From Pochonia chlamydosporia 170 (Eukaryota > Ascomycota > Sordariomycetes > Hypocreales > Clavicipitaceae): 64,000 nucleotides of DNA. The position numbers and the translations under genes are program-made. The stretch covers positions 1 through 64,000 of the forward strand of contig NC_035793.1 in assembly GCF_001653235.2 (NCBI RefSeq), written 5' to 3'. Shown here in pieces: positions 21,522 to 33,796 of this stretch (the first letter of the stretch is position 1; each line of letters opens with the position of its first letter). The notes beneath the pieces were generated by a model that was given only the letters and a program-made list of their open reading frames with translations, searched no databases and was not told the origin of the DNA.

Positions 21522-22139
21522 TCAACCTTGATGCACTCGCCAAGCCTTAAACTCCTCCTCCGATATATGCCGCAAGCTATTCACTTCTGCCGGTTTCCCT
21601 CTCACCGCACTCTGCGCAATCTCAACCGCCTGCATAATCTGACCCTTATCCGACAATGCGTACGTAGCCGTCTCAGCTACCAACTTGACAATACCAATGC
21701 GAGGGTCATTCTCAGACGCGTCATGAACACCATCACCAAGGTCTCCAAGCCACGCCTTGAGCGCAGGGCTATAATATTTCTTGACAGCGTCACGATCCGT
21801 AATAATCTCTGCGTGGCCAGAGATTGAGGCCCATTCGCCCTTTGAGTTCAGGAATGACATGTTGACGTCGGGGTCGCTGGCGACATCGTCCGTCTTGCCA
21901 GACTCAGTGTTTGTGTGGAAAAGCAAATCAACGCCATTGTTTTCCGTGGCCGCAAGAGCCATGCATCGAGAAACGAGACGAGAGGACTCGGCTGCTCTTG
22001 TGGTCATCATGCCAAACTTGCAGCTTGTGATGAAAGTTCCTAGGTCGGCAATCTTTGTACGCATGTCAGGGTCTTCTTGGTTGGCCTTTTTGTAGGGGTC
22101 GGCGGGTTTGTCGCCCGTGGAAGTATTGGAAAAGGACAT
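21522..22139 (-). CDS. bli-3: BLI-3-like protein, pyridoxamine-phosphate-oxidase fold
   Basis: A single exon encodes 205 residues from the ATG at 22139 (MSFSNTSTGDKP). It belongs to the general-stress-protein-26 / PNPOx-like flavin-binding split barrel group. It resembles Neurospora BLI-3: KIADLGTFITSCKFGMMTTR, DLLFHTNTESGKTDDVASDPDVNMSFLNSKGEWASISG, and the C-terminal region with IGIVKLVAETATYAL. The Neurospora gene is blue-light inducible; whether that holds here is not visible. The protein probably binds a flavin or related cofactor; the reaction is not established. A TATA element lies about 75 bp upstream. It is divergent from the MDR oxidoreductase, sharing a 1.3-kb region. Confidence 0.9.
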   Translation of the reverse strand: MSFSNTSTGDKPADPYKKANQEDPDMRTKIADLGTFITSCKFGMMTTRAAESSRLVSRCMALAATENNGVDLLFHTNTESGKTDDVASDPDVNMSFLNSKGEWASISGHAEIITDRDAVKKYYSPALKAWLGDLGDGVHDASENDPRIGIVKLVAETATYALSDKGQIMQAVEIAQSAVRGKPAEVNSLRHISEEEFKAWRVHQG

Positions 22140-22212
22140 TGTGTTTCTTGAAATAAGATGAATTGCTTGATTGATTTGGTATTTTGCGCAGTCTTGGAAT
22201 TCGGGTCGCATT

Positions 22213-22222
22213 GTTTATATAT
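22213..22222 (-). promoter_or_regulatory. TATA box of the bli-3-like gene
   Basis: ATATATAAAC on the minus strand lies about 75 bp upstream of the ATG at 22139. Confidence 0.5.
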
Positions 22223-23473
22223 GGGTTGACGGTGTGGATGACATCATGGAAAACGTATCATGACGCAAATCATAGCATACAACAGTGGACACGCGTGCAT
22301 TGGTAGATTTCCAATCTGAATCCAGTTTATCGGAGATCGGGATTTGGACGGTCCTCCGTATTTATTTTAATCTTGATTCTTGCAGTAATTGTTGTGAAAG
22401 GGCGAGGCAGGAAACACAGCATTCGCTGATTAGTGCGACGCCACGCGACCTGTCCGCTCCTATTCTAATAATGGCATTATGATTCTTGTTTTTGTCTTCT
22501 ATTTAGTGTCTTTCTTCTATTAGCTTATGTGGTTAGATATATGGCCCATGCTTGTCGATAAAAGAGCCAAAATCATCCCATTATGTCTCAAAATCTTCTA
22601 CGGCCAGTGATTCTGATATTGCCTTTTTCTTCCCCGTTCCAAAGCAAAGGTAATAGTTGCACTACCCTTCACCTCCATGTCACTACTACATCAGCAGCCA
22701 TAATGCTACTGCCATTCTAGTCAAGAAGCGGTCCTCATTGATCTCCTCCTGTGTGCTTGATCAGTAATCTCAAAGCAGCGTAAAGCACATTGTTATGGTT
22801 ATTTCACGCAAAGACATCTATCGTGTAAGAGCAAAATAGTCATCATGGACTATCCATCGCGGCGTTAACGTCTGTTCTCTTGTCCAATGGCATCCATATA
22901 ATTTAGCCAGAATCTTGGTAATACCCATACCACACGCTTACGGTATCCGTCTAAGCAACTCATAATATTCACCTCCTACAATTAAATCTACATGACAACC
23001 TCTACTTAGTATTATTCACTCATCCCAAACATCTATTATTCGCTACCCAGTCCAGTTCAGGCATTTCACAAGCCAGCAACTCTGCACCATTCAACTTTTG
23101 CGCGATTTGAGCGTTCCTGACAATCTCACAGCGACGTAAGCGCGGGGCAACATTATCTTGCGGCTAACCCAAACACCATGGTTTTGGGCAAGTGGAGTTG
23201 CGTTATGGTGCAGCCACGAGGACCTCGCATGGTGACTATTGGTGTTGGTCGTTTACATGGTGCAGGGCAGGCAGATACGACTCTTCCGGAAAAATTTGAA
23301 GTATTGAATGTTAATTCTATTGAGGGGTATTGTCGAACACAGATTCATGTATATAAAGGCCAACGAATTCGCGACATGATGATGAAGAGTTGTGTCTCTC
23401 CTCTTCAATCATACGCAGTCGAAAATACCAACTGCACAATTTCAGATTTCTGACCAGTTATACACCCCCAGCC
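22223..23473. other. Divergent promoter region
   Basis: This lies between the bli-3-like gene (minus) and the MDR gene (plus). I see no gene in it. The MDR TATA box is at 23350-23357. Confidence 0.5.
23350..23357 (+). promoter_or_regulatory. TATA box of the MDR oxidoreductase gene
   Basis: TATATAAA lies 117 bp before the ATG at 23474. Confidence 0.5.
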
Positions 23474-24626
23474 ATGGCAACGTACAAAGCTGCTGTTCTC
23501 AGCTCACTTGACAAACCGCTCGAACTCTCTGAGCGTCCTATCCCCACGGCCGTCCAAGGCAGCGTTGTGGTCAAAGTCTTGGCTACCTATGTCCTACCTT
23601 ATCTCAAAGCTGTCCTAGAAGGCAAGATCCCGTATGCCATCTCCCTGCCAATTGTCCCTTGCGCCAGTGCCATTGCTCGTGTTCACAGCGTTGGCAAAGA
23701 CGCAACTGTTCTCAAACCAGGACAGCTTGTGCTCTGCGACATGACTATCCGCGCCAGGGACGAACCTTCAAACGTTGTGCTGCAAGGGCTACACGCTGGT
23801 GCTACGCTGGATCTGATGGCACAGTGGTCTGATGGAAGCTTTGCAGAGTACGCCACGTTCCCTATGGAAAGCGTGTTTGCTCTTGATGAAGCTAGGCTCT
23901 GTGGTGACTTGGGATATACGGTCGAAGACTTGTGTCTCGTGCCTATTTGCAATGTCCCGTTCGGTGGTCTCGCAACCATTGATGTACAGCCTGGAGAAAC
24001 TGTGATTATCGCGCCAGCTACAGGGAAATTTGGTGGCGCTGCCGTGCTCACAGCTCTCGCTATGGGGGCGAGAGTTATTGCCGCTGGACGTACGGCAGAA
24101 AAGTTGAAGAACTTGGAAGAGTCATTCAAAAGTATTGGTCGTCTCCAGACTGTGGTTTTGAGTGGTGATTCAGAGCAAGATGCGAATGCGATAAGACAGC
24201 TCGCTGGACCGGCGGGAGTAGACTGCTACGTGGACTTTAGTGAGTCGATACGGAACACTGAATGGCGTCTGTTTTCTAACTTGTATCTTAGGTCCAGCTG
24301 GAGCCGCGGCTTCTACTCACGTAAAAACATGTCTGAGCGTGCTTCGACCACATGGACGAGCTGTTTTCAATGGCGGAAGCATGGGTGATGTGTCCATCTC
24401 CTACTTGGATCTCATGTTGAGGAGTCTCCGGCTCTATGGTCGCTACATGTATGAGCGTAGCCACACGGTCCGTCTGATTAAGATGGTGGAGGCAGGACTT
24501 CTTCCACTTGGGGAGAAAGTCGGCGTTTCTACAGTTGGTAAATTCAACATGAGCCAAGTTCATGATGCGTTGGAATTGGCTGAGAGGGAGCCCGGTTGGG
24601 GGAGACAAGTGCTGTTGCTGCCATAG
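23474..24626 (+). CDS. Medium-chain dehydrogenase/reductase (quinone-reductase-like)
   Basis: Exons are 23474-24239 and 24292-24626, giving 366 residues. The 52-nt intron has a TTCTAAC branch and TTAG acceptor. The N-terminal GroES-like domain (PLELSERPIPTAVQGSVVVKV) leads to the nucleotide-binding domain (VIIAPATGKFGGAAVLTALAMGARVIAAGRT). The catalytic and structural zinc cysteines of alcohol dehydrogenases are not evident, so I place it in the zinc-independent or diverged part of the family. It probably reduces a carbonyl or enone with NAD(P)H. It is tail-to-tail with the Zn2Cys6 gene (140 bp apart); a regulatory link is only a guess. Confidence 0.88.
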
Positions 24627-24766
24627 GCAATCATGAGACTTGAGCGAATCAATATCAGTTCCTCAATGGCGGTTCTGCCGCAAAGGACAGTAGCCGCTAT
24701 CAGAGCAGAGTGCATGACCTAAATGAACAATCTTCTTTGCAAACTATTGCGTTTGTACGCAACACA

Positions 24767-25457
24767 TTATCTACGCTTGAAATACGCTTTGATGATGGAT
24801 TGAAAGCAACCACATTGGGATGTTGGCGCTTTAATGTGTATGGCTGATATGTGGCCGTTGAAGACTGGTTCGGGGGCTTTTTCTGATACAAGTATTGATT
24901 CGGTGGCCATTGCTGTAAAGTCAATGACTGCTGTTGTCGGGCTGAGCATGCCCAAGGGTGAAGCCATTGCCGGAGTTGACAGTTGCATCATGTTGCCTGC
25001 GTCAAAAGACGCCAACGATATATTCGAATCGGCGCAGGAGATGAAATTACTCCCGTTAATCATGGGATCAATGTCCGTTTCTATGGTGCTGCTTGCTGTT
25101 GTGCACCCTTGCCACTTTTTGACACGTTTCAGTGTTGGTACCATCGCTTGAAGATATTGGTCTCGGTGGCATGGATATAGGGACCATCTCACTACCACTA
25201 GGTGACTGGCTCCTCGGAGGAGTGGTAGTTTCTTGTTGAAACTTCAAGCTGGTGTCTAGTACTGCTCCTTGTCTTTTGGCTCGTCTTTCTGCTACAGGAA
25301 CTCGTCCGGGCCGACCTGGCGGACTATACACGCAATGCAAATCGAGGTTTGCGCATCGTTGGCAGCCTGTAAGTCCGGGGACACACTTTAGCTTGGCTTG
25401 GTGGCATTTATCACAGGAGCTTCGAAGGCTCCGGGTCTGAGAGCTCTTGCGGGACAT
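24767..25457 (-). CDS. Short Zn(II)2Cys6 protein, AflR-like, probably truncated
   Basis: Exons on the minus strand are 25142-25457 and 24767-25095, giving 214 residues. The zinc cluster is complete: CDKCHQAKLKCVPGLTGCQRC, then C in LDLHCVY, followed by the basic PPGRPGR linker typical of AflR-type regulators. The 46-nt intron (25096-25141, GTACC...CAACAG) is needed to join the two frames; a frameshift is the alternative. After a Ser/Pro-rich middle the protein stops just past SQCGCFQSI, about where AflR-type proteins begin their C-terminal domain, so the activation region appears lost. It could act as a DNA-binding competitor or be decaying. The start at 25457 was preferred over in-frame upstream codons. 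Confidence 0.7.
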
Positions 25458-26514
25458 TTGATTCCTCTGGGGACTTTTATCGTTGTTCCTCGAGCGTGTA
25501 AAAGGCCAGTTGATGACACAGAAGTATACTTCACGGCTCAACTTCTTTGGAACAGATCTGGCAGCACATAATCTGGCAGTGCCGCTTATTTTGTCTCTGA
25601 GGATTCGACAGCGGGTATTTGAAGAACTGACAGGTCAATTATTCCGAACATTGAACGTTTACATTGCATATGAACAAATGAAGATTGAAAAAGCCGCAGC
25701 CGCAGCACCGCCAAATCGGCACTGGGATCATGTACACTTACATCTGCAAATGCACATACCCCGTGTCGAGTTTCTGCGCGAATATTTAAATGATTGACGA
25801 GTTCTTTGCCAAGTAGCGCAAACAGCTATATTTCCATTTACACGCTAGACACAGCGACCACTCCCTCATAGTACGTCTCTAAGCGCCCCAAGTCCCAGAT
25901 TACCAAGAACCGACAACTAGGCTTGACACAGAGCATGACCCTTTGTGCTAGTCCACGTGGCAGTTCTACATATGTAACAAGGGATATCATGACATGGATG
26001 ACGGGACCTCCCCAGGGCAGGGTCACTTGACATGGACCAGGCTTTATTCAATGCTGGGATAAAGGCAATTCGACCATGTGGACATTTATGAACTGCAGGC
26101 TAACGCCTGAGCCCTAGCCCAGAACTGAGCCGGATGGAGCTGCGTTAACCGACCATGAGTCTGGTCGTTTGAAGATGCAGATTGGCCTGTCCTGGCATCT
26201 ACATGTACATTTCTATTATTTCTGTTTCTGGTGATTAAATTATACCTTATTTTCTGGTTTTAGATCGTGTATTATTCTAACATTAATGATTGGCTAAGGC
26301 TATAGGTACTTACTCACTGCTGATTTAATTATTGCCGTTGCGGACTTCACTCTTCTGTTCATGAGCTCCTTGGAAATTGCCATCACAAAAACAGCCGTTG
26401 CATCACAGTCTGTCTTCACGCTTCCATGGTATTACGTAAAACCCTGCACTTGGCTTCTCTTGTCTTCTTATTACCGTAGTTGTTATGTAGGAGATTCTCT
26501 CAGAAGAACTCATT
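25458..26514. other. Intergenic, no supported gene
   Basis: No gene is supported; this is the upstream region of the Zn2Cys6 gene. The fold-back element begins at 26515. Confidence 0.5.
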
Positions 26515-26762
26515 GTATCAAAGAAATTAACCTAGCGGTTATTTAGCAAAAGGGAACGCTCCGCTGATGCAGAGAGATAGTACAGGTTATATTCCGTTGA
26601 CACATTGGCCGCATGTAGAAGCTAGTTCAGGTATCACATCCAACATGTCAGTAAGCAGAAATATCCCTATTATTTTTCAACGGGATATAACCCATACTAT
26701 CTCTCTGCATTAGCGGAGCGTTCCCTTTTGCTGGAATGACCTAGCGGTTATTTTCTTTGATA
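26515..26762. mobile_element. Fold-back / MITE-like element, 248 bp
   Basis: Two 86-bp inverted arms (26515-26600 and 26677-26762) flank a 76-bp spacer. They match nearly throughout, including AGCAAAAGGGAACGCTCCGC and its complement; outer ends are TATCAAAGAAA and TTTCTTTGATA. The element has no coding capacity. If the outer TA at each end is a target duplication, it fits a non-autonomous Tc1/mariner-type MITE; that assignment is inference. A near-palindromic AACCTAGCGGTT within each arm makes part of it look like a direct repeat. Confidence 0.8.
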
Positions 26763-27301
26763 TTATTCATTATGGTATATAGTATTGATGCTGTTTGAAT
26801 GCCAATTTCCAGGCAGCGACGCCGGGGCAAGAACTGCTCATGGCCGTGTTCATCAGGTCATCCGGACGATTCATCTATGCCTGGAGATCAGCAAATCGTA
26901 CATACCGGCCATAGGACATGATATCAGGAGAGTCGTCTTAGGAGTTAATTAGCCACGCCTGGGTACACATAATCATGACTCCCTTGACTCTTGAAAAAAT
27001 GCGAAAACTTATACCCTAGAGCTGCAAGGGACGTCGATGTCAACACTATCCACACTCCGAGTGTGTGTCCATGAAAATCGCCCCTGAATGGCATCACGTG
27101 ACTAGCAGCCACGTCGACTGTTCCCAAGACCCCTAAGCACCTTGAGGGCGTGGCTCTCGGTTGATGGCCTCGCATTTCAAGCTAATTCGGTCGCGATGCC
27201 AGTACAATTGTGAGACTGATGCCATAGATGAGCGGTGTCTACATTACACAGGCTACAAACTCAAACGCGTAGGCATATTGCTTGTCTAGCCGTCGTTCAC
27301 C
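26763..27301. other. Intergenic, upstream of MCD4
   Basis: No gene is supported; it is presumably the MCD4 promoter. Confidence 0.5.
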
Positions 27302-30300
27302 ATGGCCTCACCTCGTCTCAAGCTGCTGGTCACGGCCGCAGTCTTTCATCTCATTTATTTTTACTCCATTTTTGACATATATTTTGTCAGTCCAATCGTT
27401 TCTGGTTTGCAACTGTTCCAATCGCAGACAGAAGGATCGAGGGCTCCTGCGCAGCGGCTTGTCTTGTTTGTTGGTAAGTTCTTCGACTTTGGTGTCACTT
27501 TGTGTGAGATCTGACTGGACGAACAAACCAGGCGATGGGTTACGTGCCGACAAGGCCTTTGAGCCGTTTCCTGAATCGTATGCTGGAGTTAGAGGGGGAA
27601 GTCATCCCGCGCCATTTCTGCGCTCAAGAGTCAGTTTTTTTTCATACTTCCATTCAAAATTGGACAACCAATCCTGGCAGACAAATGAGACGCGAGTCCG
27701 CAAGCTGTAAATGGTTATGTCTTCTCTATGAAACGAATTCTGACCACAGCTGTAGGTACTGGAACATGGCACGTTCGGTATTTCACACACAAGAGTCCCA
27801 ACGGAATCTCGCCCGGGGCATGTTGCTCTAATTGCTGGCCTTTATGAGGACGTCTCAGCAGTCGCGACAGGTTTGGTCCCTTTTTCTTCCCTAGCAACGT
27901 TTTTCACCCCTGACTTGTTCCAGGCTGGAAGCTCAACCCCGTCAATTTCGACAGCGTCTTCAACAGAAGTCGACATACGTGGAGCTGGGGCAGTCCCGAT
28001 ATTCTTCCCATGTTCGAAAAGGGAGCCAGTCCAGGTGTCATTGATGCGTATTGCTATGATCCAAGCTTTGAAGACAACTCTCAAGATCCAGTGAACTTGG
28101 ACCTTTGGGTTTTCGACCATGTGACTCGTTTCTTTGAAGAAGCTAAAACAAATCGAACTCTGAATGATATGTTGAGAAAAGACAAAATTGTCTTCTTCTT
28201 GCATTTGCTTGGGCTTGATTCAACCGGTCATTCCTATCGCCCGTATTCCGACGAATATTTGCGGAATTTGCAAGTTGTTGATCAGGGCGTCAAAAAGATA
28301 TCTGCGCTTATTGAAAATTTCTATAAGGATGACCAGACAGCTTTTGTTTTCACAGCGGATCATGGTATGAGTGATTGGGGTAGTCAGTAAGTCAGAACCC
28401 TTTGCGTATGCCCCCAACTTGTTCGATTACAGGCGCATTTCATGAGATGAGATGCCTCAGGAGAAATGTGTAAAGCACACCCTTTTGGGTCACTCGAATC
28501 TAACATGAAGATACGCGCTGACCATATGTTTCACAGCGGAGACGGCCACCCAGATAATACTAGAACTCCCTTGGTTGCTTGGGGATCAGGTCTCGCAAAG
28601 CCAAGGAAGGTTAAGGGAAGTGGGAATGGACACGATTCTTACTCGTCTGCGTGGAACTTTGGCGATGTTCAGAGAAATGACGTTGCTCAAGCTGATATCG
28701 CGGCGCTAATGGCCTATTTGGTTGGTCTGGAATTTCCTGCCAATTCTGTTGGCGAATTACCGCTTCCATTCCTATCTGCCGAAAAGAGCAGGCAAGCAGC
28801 GGCATATCAGGCCAATGCAAAAGGAATCCTCGAGCAGTACCATGTCAAAGAATCTATCAAACAAAGCACGACGCTCAGATATAAGCCATTCGAACCTTTA
28901 GGGGCCGGCAAGTCTGAGGCTAGATTGGAAGTCATCACACGACTCATAGAGCAGGGATCACCCGAAGCGGCCATCAAAGAAACCAAAGACCTGATCGAAG
29001 TTACTCTGCAAGGCCTCCGATACATGCAAACATACGACTGGCTCTTCCTCAGAGCCCTTGTCACTGCCGGCTATATTGGGTGGATGATGACCGCCATAGG
29101 GACAGTGTTGGAGCTGTTTGTGCTAGAAGGGCGTGTGCAGACGAGCAGGACCTGGCAAGGAATTATCGCTTTCTCCTCCGTTCTCGTTCTTTTCTTCTCC
29201 TCATTCGTCATATCCCGGTCCCCATCGACGTACTATGCTTACGCAACTTTCGCCGTTTACTTCTGGAACGAAGCGTATGCGCGTCGGCACGTCTTTTTCG
29301 CCGGCGGAAAACAACTGGTTGGGCCCACGAATTCGACAGCCAGAATTACTAGTCTGTCCATAAGTGCTGTGCTCTATGTTGGAATACTCGGAGCGATGGT
29401 AAGTCGCATATCCCACGGGATTGGTTTTTCTTAGCTACGTGCTAACTCCTACAGGCACTGGCGTACATATACAGAGAAATCCTGACCGGACTATTCATTA
29501 TCGGAGCTGTGTACCCTCTTTCTTACGGAAAACGCTTTCTCTCGCAAAATATTGCTTTGACAGCTGCTTGGTTCATCTTGTGTGTCATCATGAGCTCCTT
29601 CACGCTCTTGTCGGCGCTAAAATTGGAAAACGTTGGACTCATGTACGCTTAAGACACCCACAAAACTATTGATTCATGTTTTGCTAACCATTCTTGTAGA
29701 CTAACAAGCGGAATTTTGATCCTCGGTACTGCAACGCTGTACCTCGCGTGTGAAGACAAATTCCTACGCTCGTGGACCGCCAAGCAAAGCACAAATCAAG
29801 TCCGACAGAGGAGCTATGTGTGGAGACTTTTGATGTTTATGCAGGTCAGTGAAGCTCCGAAACCATGCCAACACTTCGCTAACTGACATGCATCCTAGAT
29901 CGGACTTGTTGTCCTGGCTATATATGTCACGCGGTCAAGCGCCCTTTCGCTTCAAGCTAAGAAGGGCCTACCACCTGGGAACCAACTGTTGGGTTGGGCA
30001 ACTCTAATTATTTCACTCTGTCCTTTGCCTTTCTTACACCAACTGCAAAAGCAAGAGCATCATCTACATCGCTTAATGAGCGTTTTCCTAACATTCGCCC
30101 CAACGTTCATCATTCTCACCATATCATACGAGAGCATGTTCTACTGGGCATATTTTCTCACCCTCGTCACATGGATAGAATTGGAAAGTCGAATCCAGGC
30201 CTTTACAGATGCTTCCGCCAAAGTCAAGCGCTCTGGCTCCATTCGGCCACTCACTCTTTCAGATACCCGAGTCGCCTTATTCGGCTTCTTTCTCATCCAA

Positions 30301-30723
30301 TCTGCCTTCTTCAGCACCGGCAACGTCGCGTCCGTCTCATCATTCAGCTTAGAGAGCGTGTATCGCCTGGTACCTATTTTCGACCCCTTTGCCCAGGGCG
30401 CATTGTTAGTGCTCAAGCTTTTGATCCCGTTCGTTCTGGTATCCGGCAGTCTCGCCATTGTAAACCAACGACTTGGCTTACAACCGTACGCTCTTTTCGT
30501 GGTGTCAATGGCTCTCACGGATGTTTTGACGCTGTACTTCTTCTGGAATGTGAGAGATAGTGGCTCGTGGCTTGAAATCGGATCGACTATCAGTCACTTC
30601 GCCATTACTAGTTTAATGTGTGTGTTTGTGGCTGGGCTGGGGAGTCTGGGTGGCATGTTTGTCACTGAAGTTGATGAGACTGAGGCTGTGGCGTCTGAAA
30701 AAGTACAAAACGGGAGAAAGTGA
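27302..30723 (+). CDS. MCD4: GPI ethanolamine phosphate transferase 1 (Mcd4 / PIG-N)
   Basis: Eight exons (27302-27473, 27532-27629, 27756-27870, 27924-28386, 28537-29398, 29455-29642, 29700-29844, 29899-30723) encode 955 residues, the usual family length. The start carries the Mcd4 signature [20 protein letters not shown]. The lumenal alkaline-phosphatase-like domain shows GDGLRADK (Asp59), [10 protein letters not shown] (predicted nucleophile Thr106), [12 protein letters not shown] and [19 protein letters not shown] (Asp274, His275, His287). The C-terminal half is a multi-span PigN domain. It adds phosphoethanolamine to the first mannose of GPI precursors in the endoplasmic reticulum and is normally essential. 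The 126-nt intron uses GTCAGT as donor. No disrupting change was seen. Confidence 0.93.
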
Positions 30724-31468
30724 GCCCAGGTTTCTGATAGAACTAGTAGATCTTGTGGGTGCAGTGTTCAGCTTATGTTCGACACAACAGTGTGAGGCTA
30801 AAATGGTGGATGGGCATTCTGTCGCAGGTCTGGCAACTAATAGAGGGTTTTGTATGATTTTTATGTCATTGCTTGTATATTTGGAAATGGCTCAGATTTG
30901 AATGCATAGACAGTGGCAACGCAACACAACTTAGCTAATGGATGGTAATAGAGACGGGATATCATTGTAAACTCTTTTTACCATGTACATTTATACATTG
31001 GAGGGTTCTCCGTAAAGTTGAAGTTTTGTTTCAGATAGTCTACTAGAATAGGTACTTTCAGGCAGCCACTACAAGACATCTAAACTTCAAATGTTGATAC
31101 TCCTGTCTATACGTACCACCACCGCATTTTGTATCTTTTCCGTTCTCACTTGAGATCAAGTCTAGCCTTGATGTATTGGGGGCCTAGTCCTACCATGCAA
31201 CTTATAACCAGCATGTGGTCTGGTCAGTAGTAGAACTCGCTGCTAGTGAAGTTGCGTCAGCGTCAGCAAGTGATCAACGCTGGTTGAACATGTGCCTGCT
31301 ATGGAATAGGATCAAATAGTCTGGCGGATGTAGCCTAATGCATGTCGATCCTTCTCCATTCTTCTTCCATCCCACTCAAATCAGGCTTCCTCGTTTTGCC
31401 GCCTCGATCACAGATCTCTCTGCGCAAAAATGTCTGTCTAGCCTGTGCAATGCAAGCAAGTACACGGC
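30724..31468. other. Intergenic with small upstream frames before the reductase
   Basis: No gene is supported. A four-codon uORF (31430-31441) and an overlapping out-of-frame ATG at 31450 precede the reductase start. Confidence 0.5.
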
Positions 31469-32515
31469 ATGCCTCCTACTACGCACATGCAGCCAGTAGC
31501 CGCCATCTTTGGCGGCACGCGAATCGGCAACAGAGAGCTATTCATGCCCGACACCCATCTCGAGACATTTCTAACGACACTAACTCGACACCACATTACC
31601 AAGATTGACACAGCACAGGCGTACGGAAACTCTGAAGCTACACTTGGTAGAGTCCAGGCGGGCCGCAGATTTGCTATTGACACGAAATGGAGCCCTGATT
31701 CATGGACCGAATCCAGCACGCCCTGGGCGACCAACGAGCGCATTATACGCTCCGCCGAGGAAAGCATCTACAAGCTGGCAGTTGACCAAGTAGGCTGAAA
31801 CCTTTCTACTTTATTTCTATATCCTCCATATATTCTTCTACTGCTACCAACTTGACCTAATGCTTGTCAAAAGGTTGACATCTTCTACCTGCATCGGCCA
31901 GACATAATGACACCTATCTCCGAAACTCTCGCCGCAGTAAATACCATCTACAAGCGTGGCCTCTTCCGTCGATTTGGACTATCAGGCTTCCCTGCCGCTG
32001 ATGCTGAAGCCATATACAATCACTGCGCCGCCCAAGGCTACCCTCTCCCCGTCGTTTACCAGGGCAGCTACAATCCATTAAATAGGCACAAAGAAACTGG
32101 CCTACTTTTAACTTTGCGCAGACTAGACATATCTTTCTACGCGTATGGTACTTCAGCTGGAGGATTCCTCGGCAAGAGCGTGGCACAAGTAGAGGAAATG
32201 GTCAAAAATGACGTCCCTGTCTCAGCAACCTGTCGGCCGTATTTGCGCAACGCCAACTTTTTAAAGATACTAGACCGATGGAATACTATTGCAGAAATCG
32301 AAGGAGTGAACCCAGCTGAGCTGACGTATCGTTGGGTGGCGTACCATTCGGCATTACGCTCAGACGGCGATGCCTTCGTTATTGGTGCTAGTAGCCCCGA
32401 ACAACTAGACGAAACACTCGGTGGCATTGAAAGGGGTCCGCTTAGCGATAACGCGTGTGTTTCTATTAACGAAATATGGGAAACTGTAAAAGGACTGGAG
32501 GATAAGCTGCCATAA
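31469..32515 (+). CDS. Aldo-keto reductase, AKR7-like
   Basis: Exons are 31469-31789 and 31874-32515, giving 320 residues. The catalytic tetrad is visible: Asp47 and Tyr52 in DTAQAYGNSE, Lys73 in DTKW and His114 in YLHRPD. FGTRIG-like N-terminal and FGLSGFPA blocks and a C-terminal VIGASSPEQLDE segment fit the aflatoxin-aldehyde-reductase group. It would reduce aldehydes with NADPH in the cytosol. The first in-frame ATG is 31469; the ATG at 31487 is an equally reasonable start that removes six residues. The 84-nt intron ends CAAAAG. Confidence 0.88.
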
Positions 32516-33796
32516 GTATCGAGTATAACTAGCGCATGGTAAGCTCCTCCCAGTCGGAGTAACGCGTGTTGGTACGTACTTGGCGGTCAGGGCACGAAAC
32601 AAGATATCCAAGGGAGAGAATGCTGCCAAGTTACATATCAAATACTTTGGACTTGGACAAACAGCACCATCTAGCGCTCAACCAAGCTCTCCCGTCTCTT
32701 CACAGCAAACGTCGGATAGCAAAGTATCAGGTTCCAACAGCTCGGATACACAGTAACAATTCAGTGAGCTACTATGATCTACATGTCAGCAATCTTCATA
32801 TGGTACTTCAAAACTCTTAACAGCGTAAGAGGCACCAATGTAACACCGCGGCTGGATAAACACACCAACCGGTGTACAGAAGGACAGACACACCAAAGTA
32901 GACTGCGTCAAATAGAATTCCGTGTAACAAACCTAAAGGCTTGCAAAAACTGCTCATTTAGTTCATGCCGCAGCCAGTATTGCAGATCACTACCACCCAT
33001 CACATGCTTCGTCACAATCCACGGTGATCTCCTCCAGACACGCACCAACCAACAAGATATACGGCAATTACCTAGAACACACAGCACTAGTAGCTTCTAC
33101 GCGGCTGTTCAATCTAGTGTGGGTTTCTTCAAGCCGCTCTAACTACTATCAATTAATACCAGACAGCCTCAGACATCGAGTCGAGCCGAAAGAAACAAAG
33201 TCATCAGAGAAGGTGACTGAGAAGACATGGGCCATGTGGTCTTACATCAGTGTTCATCAGCACAGCCATTCCTCCTTGACCTACATTTGGTCTTTCAAGT
33301 AGCTGTGGGCTCGATTGATGCACACTGCACGCACTTCTTCGTAATAGTGATGTAAATGACTCAGCAACTTAGGAAGGTCCCCTCATAGCGATCCCTAACA
33401 GGTAGAGCCTTCAATGTTTTACTTCTACAGTTTGGGGTTCGGCTCAGATATTGAGTGGAACGCTTTCATGTTGAATACACATCTCACACACGGGGTTGCT
33501 GAACTTCTTGGTTACCCTAAAGATATCACAACCAGTATTCAGCCTCATTTCTAAGTTGCTCAAGGTGCATGGTTTGGGAGCCATGCTACATACCTACCTA
33601 GGTAGGTAGTTTCACAGGGATTTCAGTACACAATTCTTCTTGATACTCTTTATTGTAGATATCAAAACAAGCTAACTGAGGTATCTAGCAGTTTATCCAG
33701 TTATATCCAGATTCGCTTATGTCCAATAAGCTGCCCAATGCTAACTTGCACCATAACTCCTGTACTTTACTCATACATTCTCATGGTACCATCTCT
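32516..33796. other. Convergent intergenic region
   Basis: No gene is seen between the reductase and the transporter. An 18-bp perfect palindrome lies at 33591-33608. Confidence 0.5.
33591..33608. repeat. 18-bp perfect palindrome
   Basis: TACCTACCTAGGTAGGTA equals its own reverse complement. A related palindrome, TTACCTAGGTAA, occurs at about 61836-61847. Confidence 0.7.

Noticed and set aside
26529..26757. Direct repeat ACCTAGCGGTTATTT read as a long target duplication
   Set aside because: The word is nearly palindromic and lies inside the inverted arms, which explains the apparent direct repeat.
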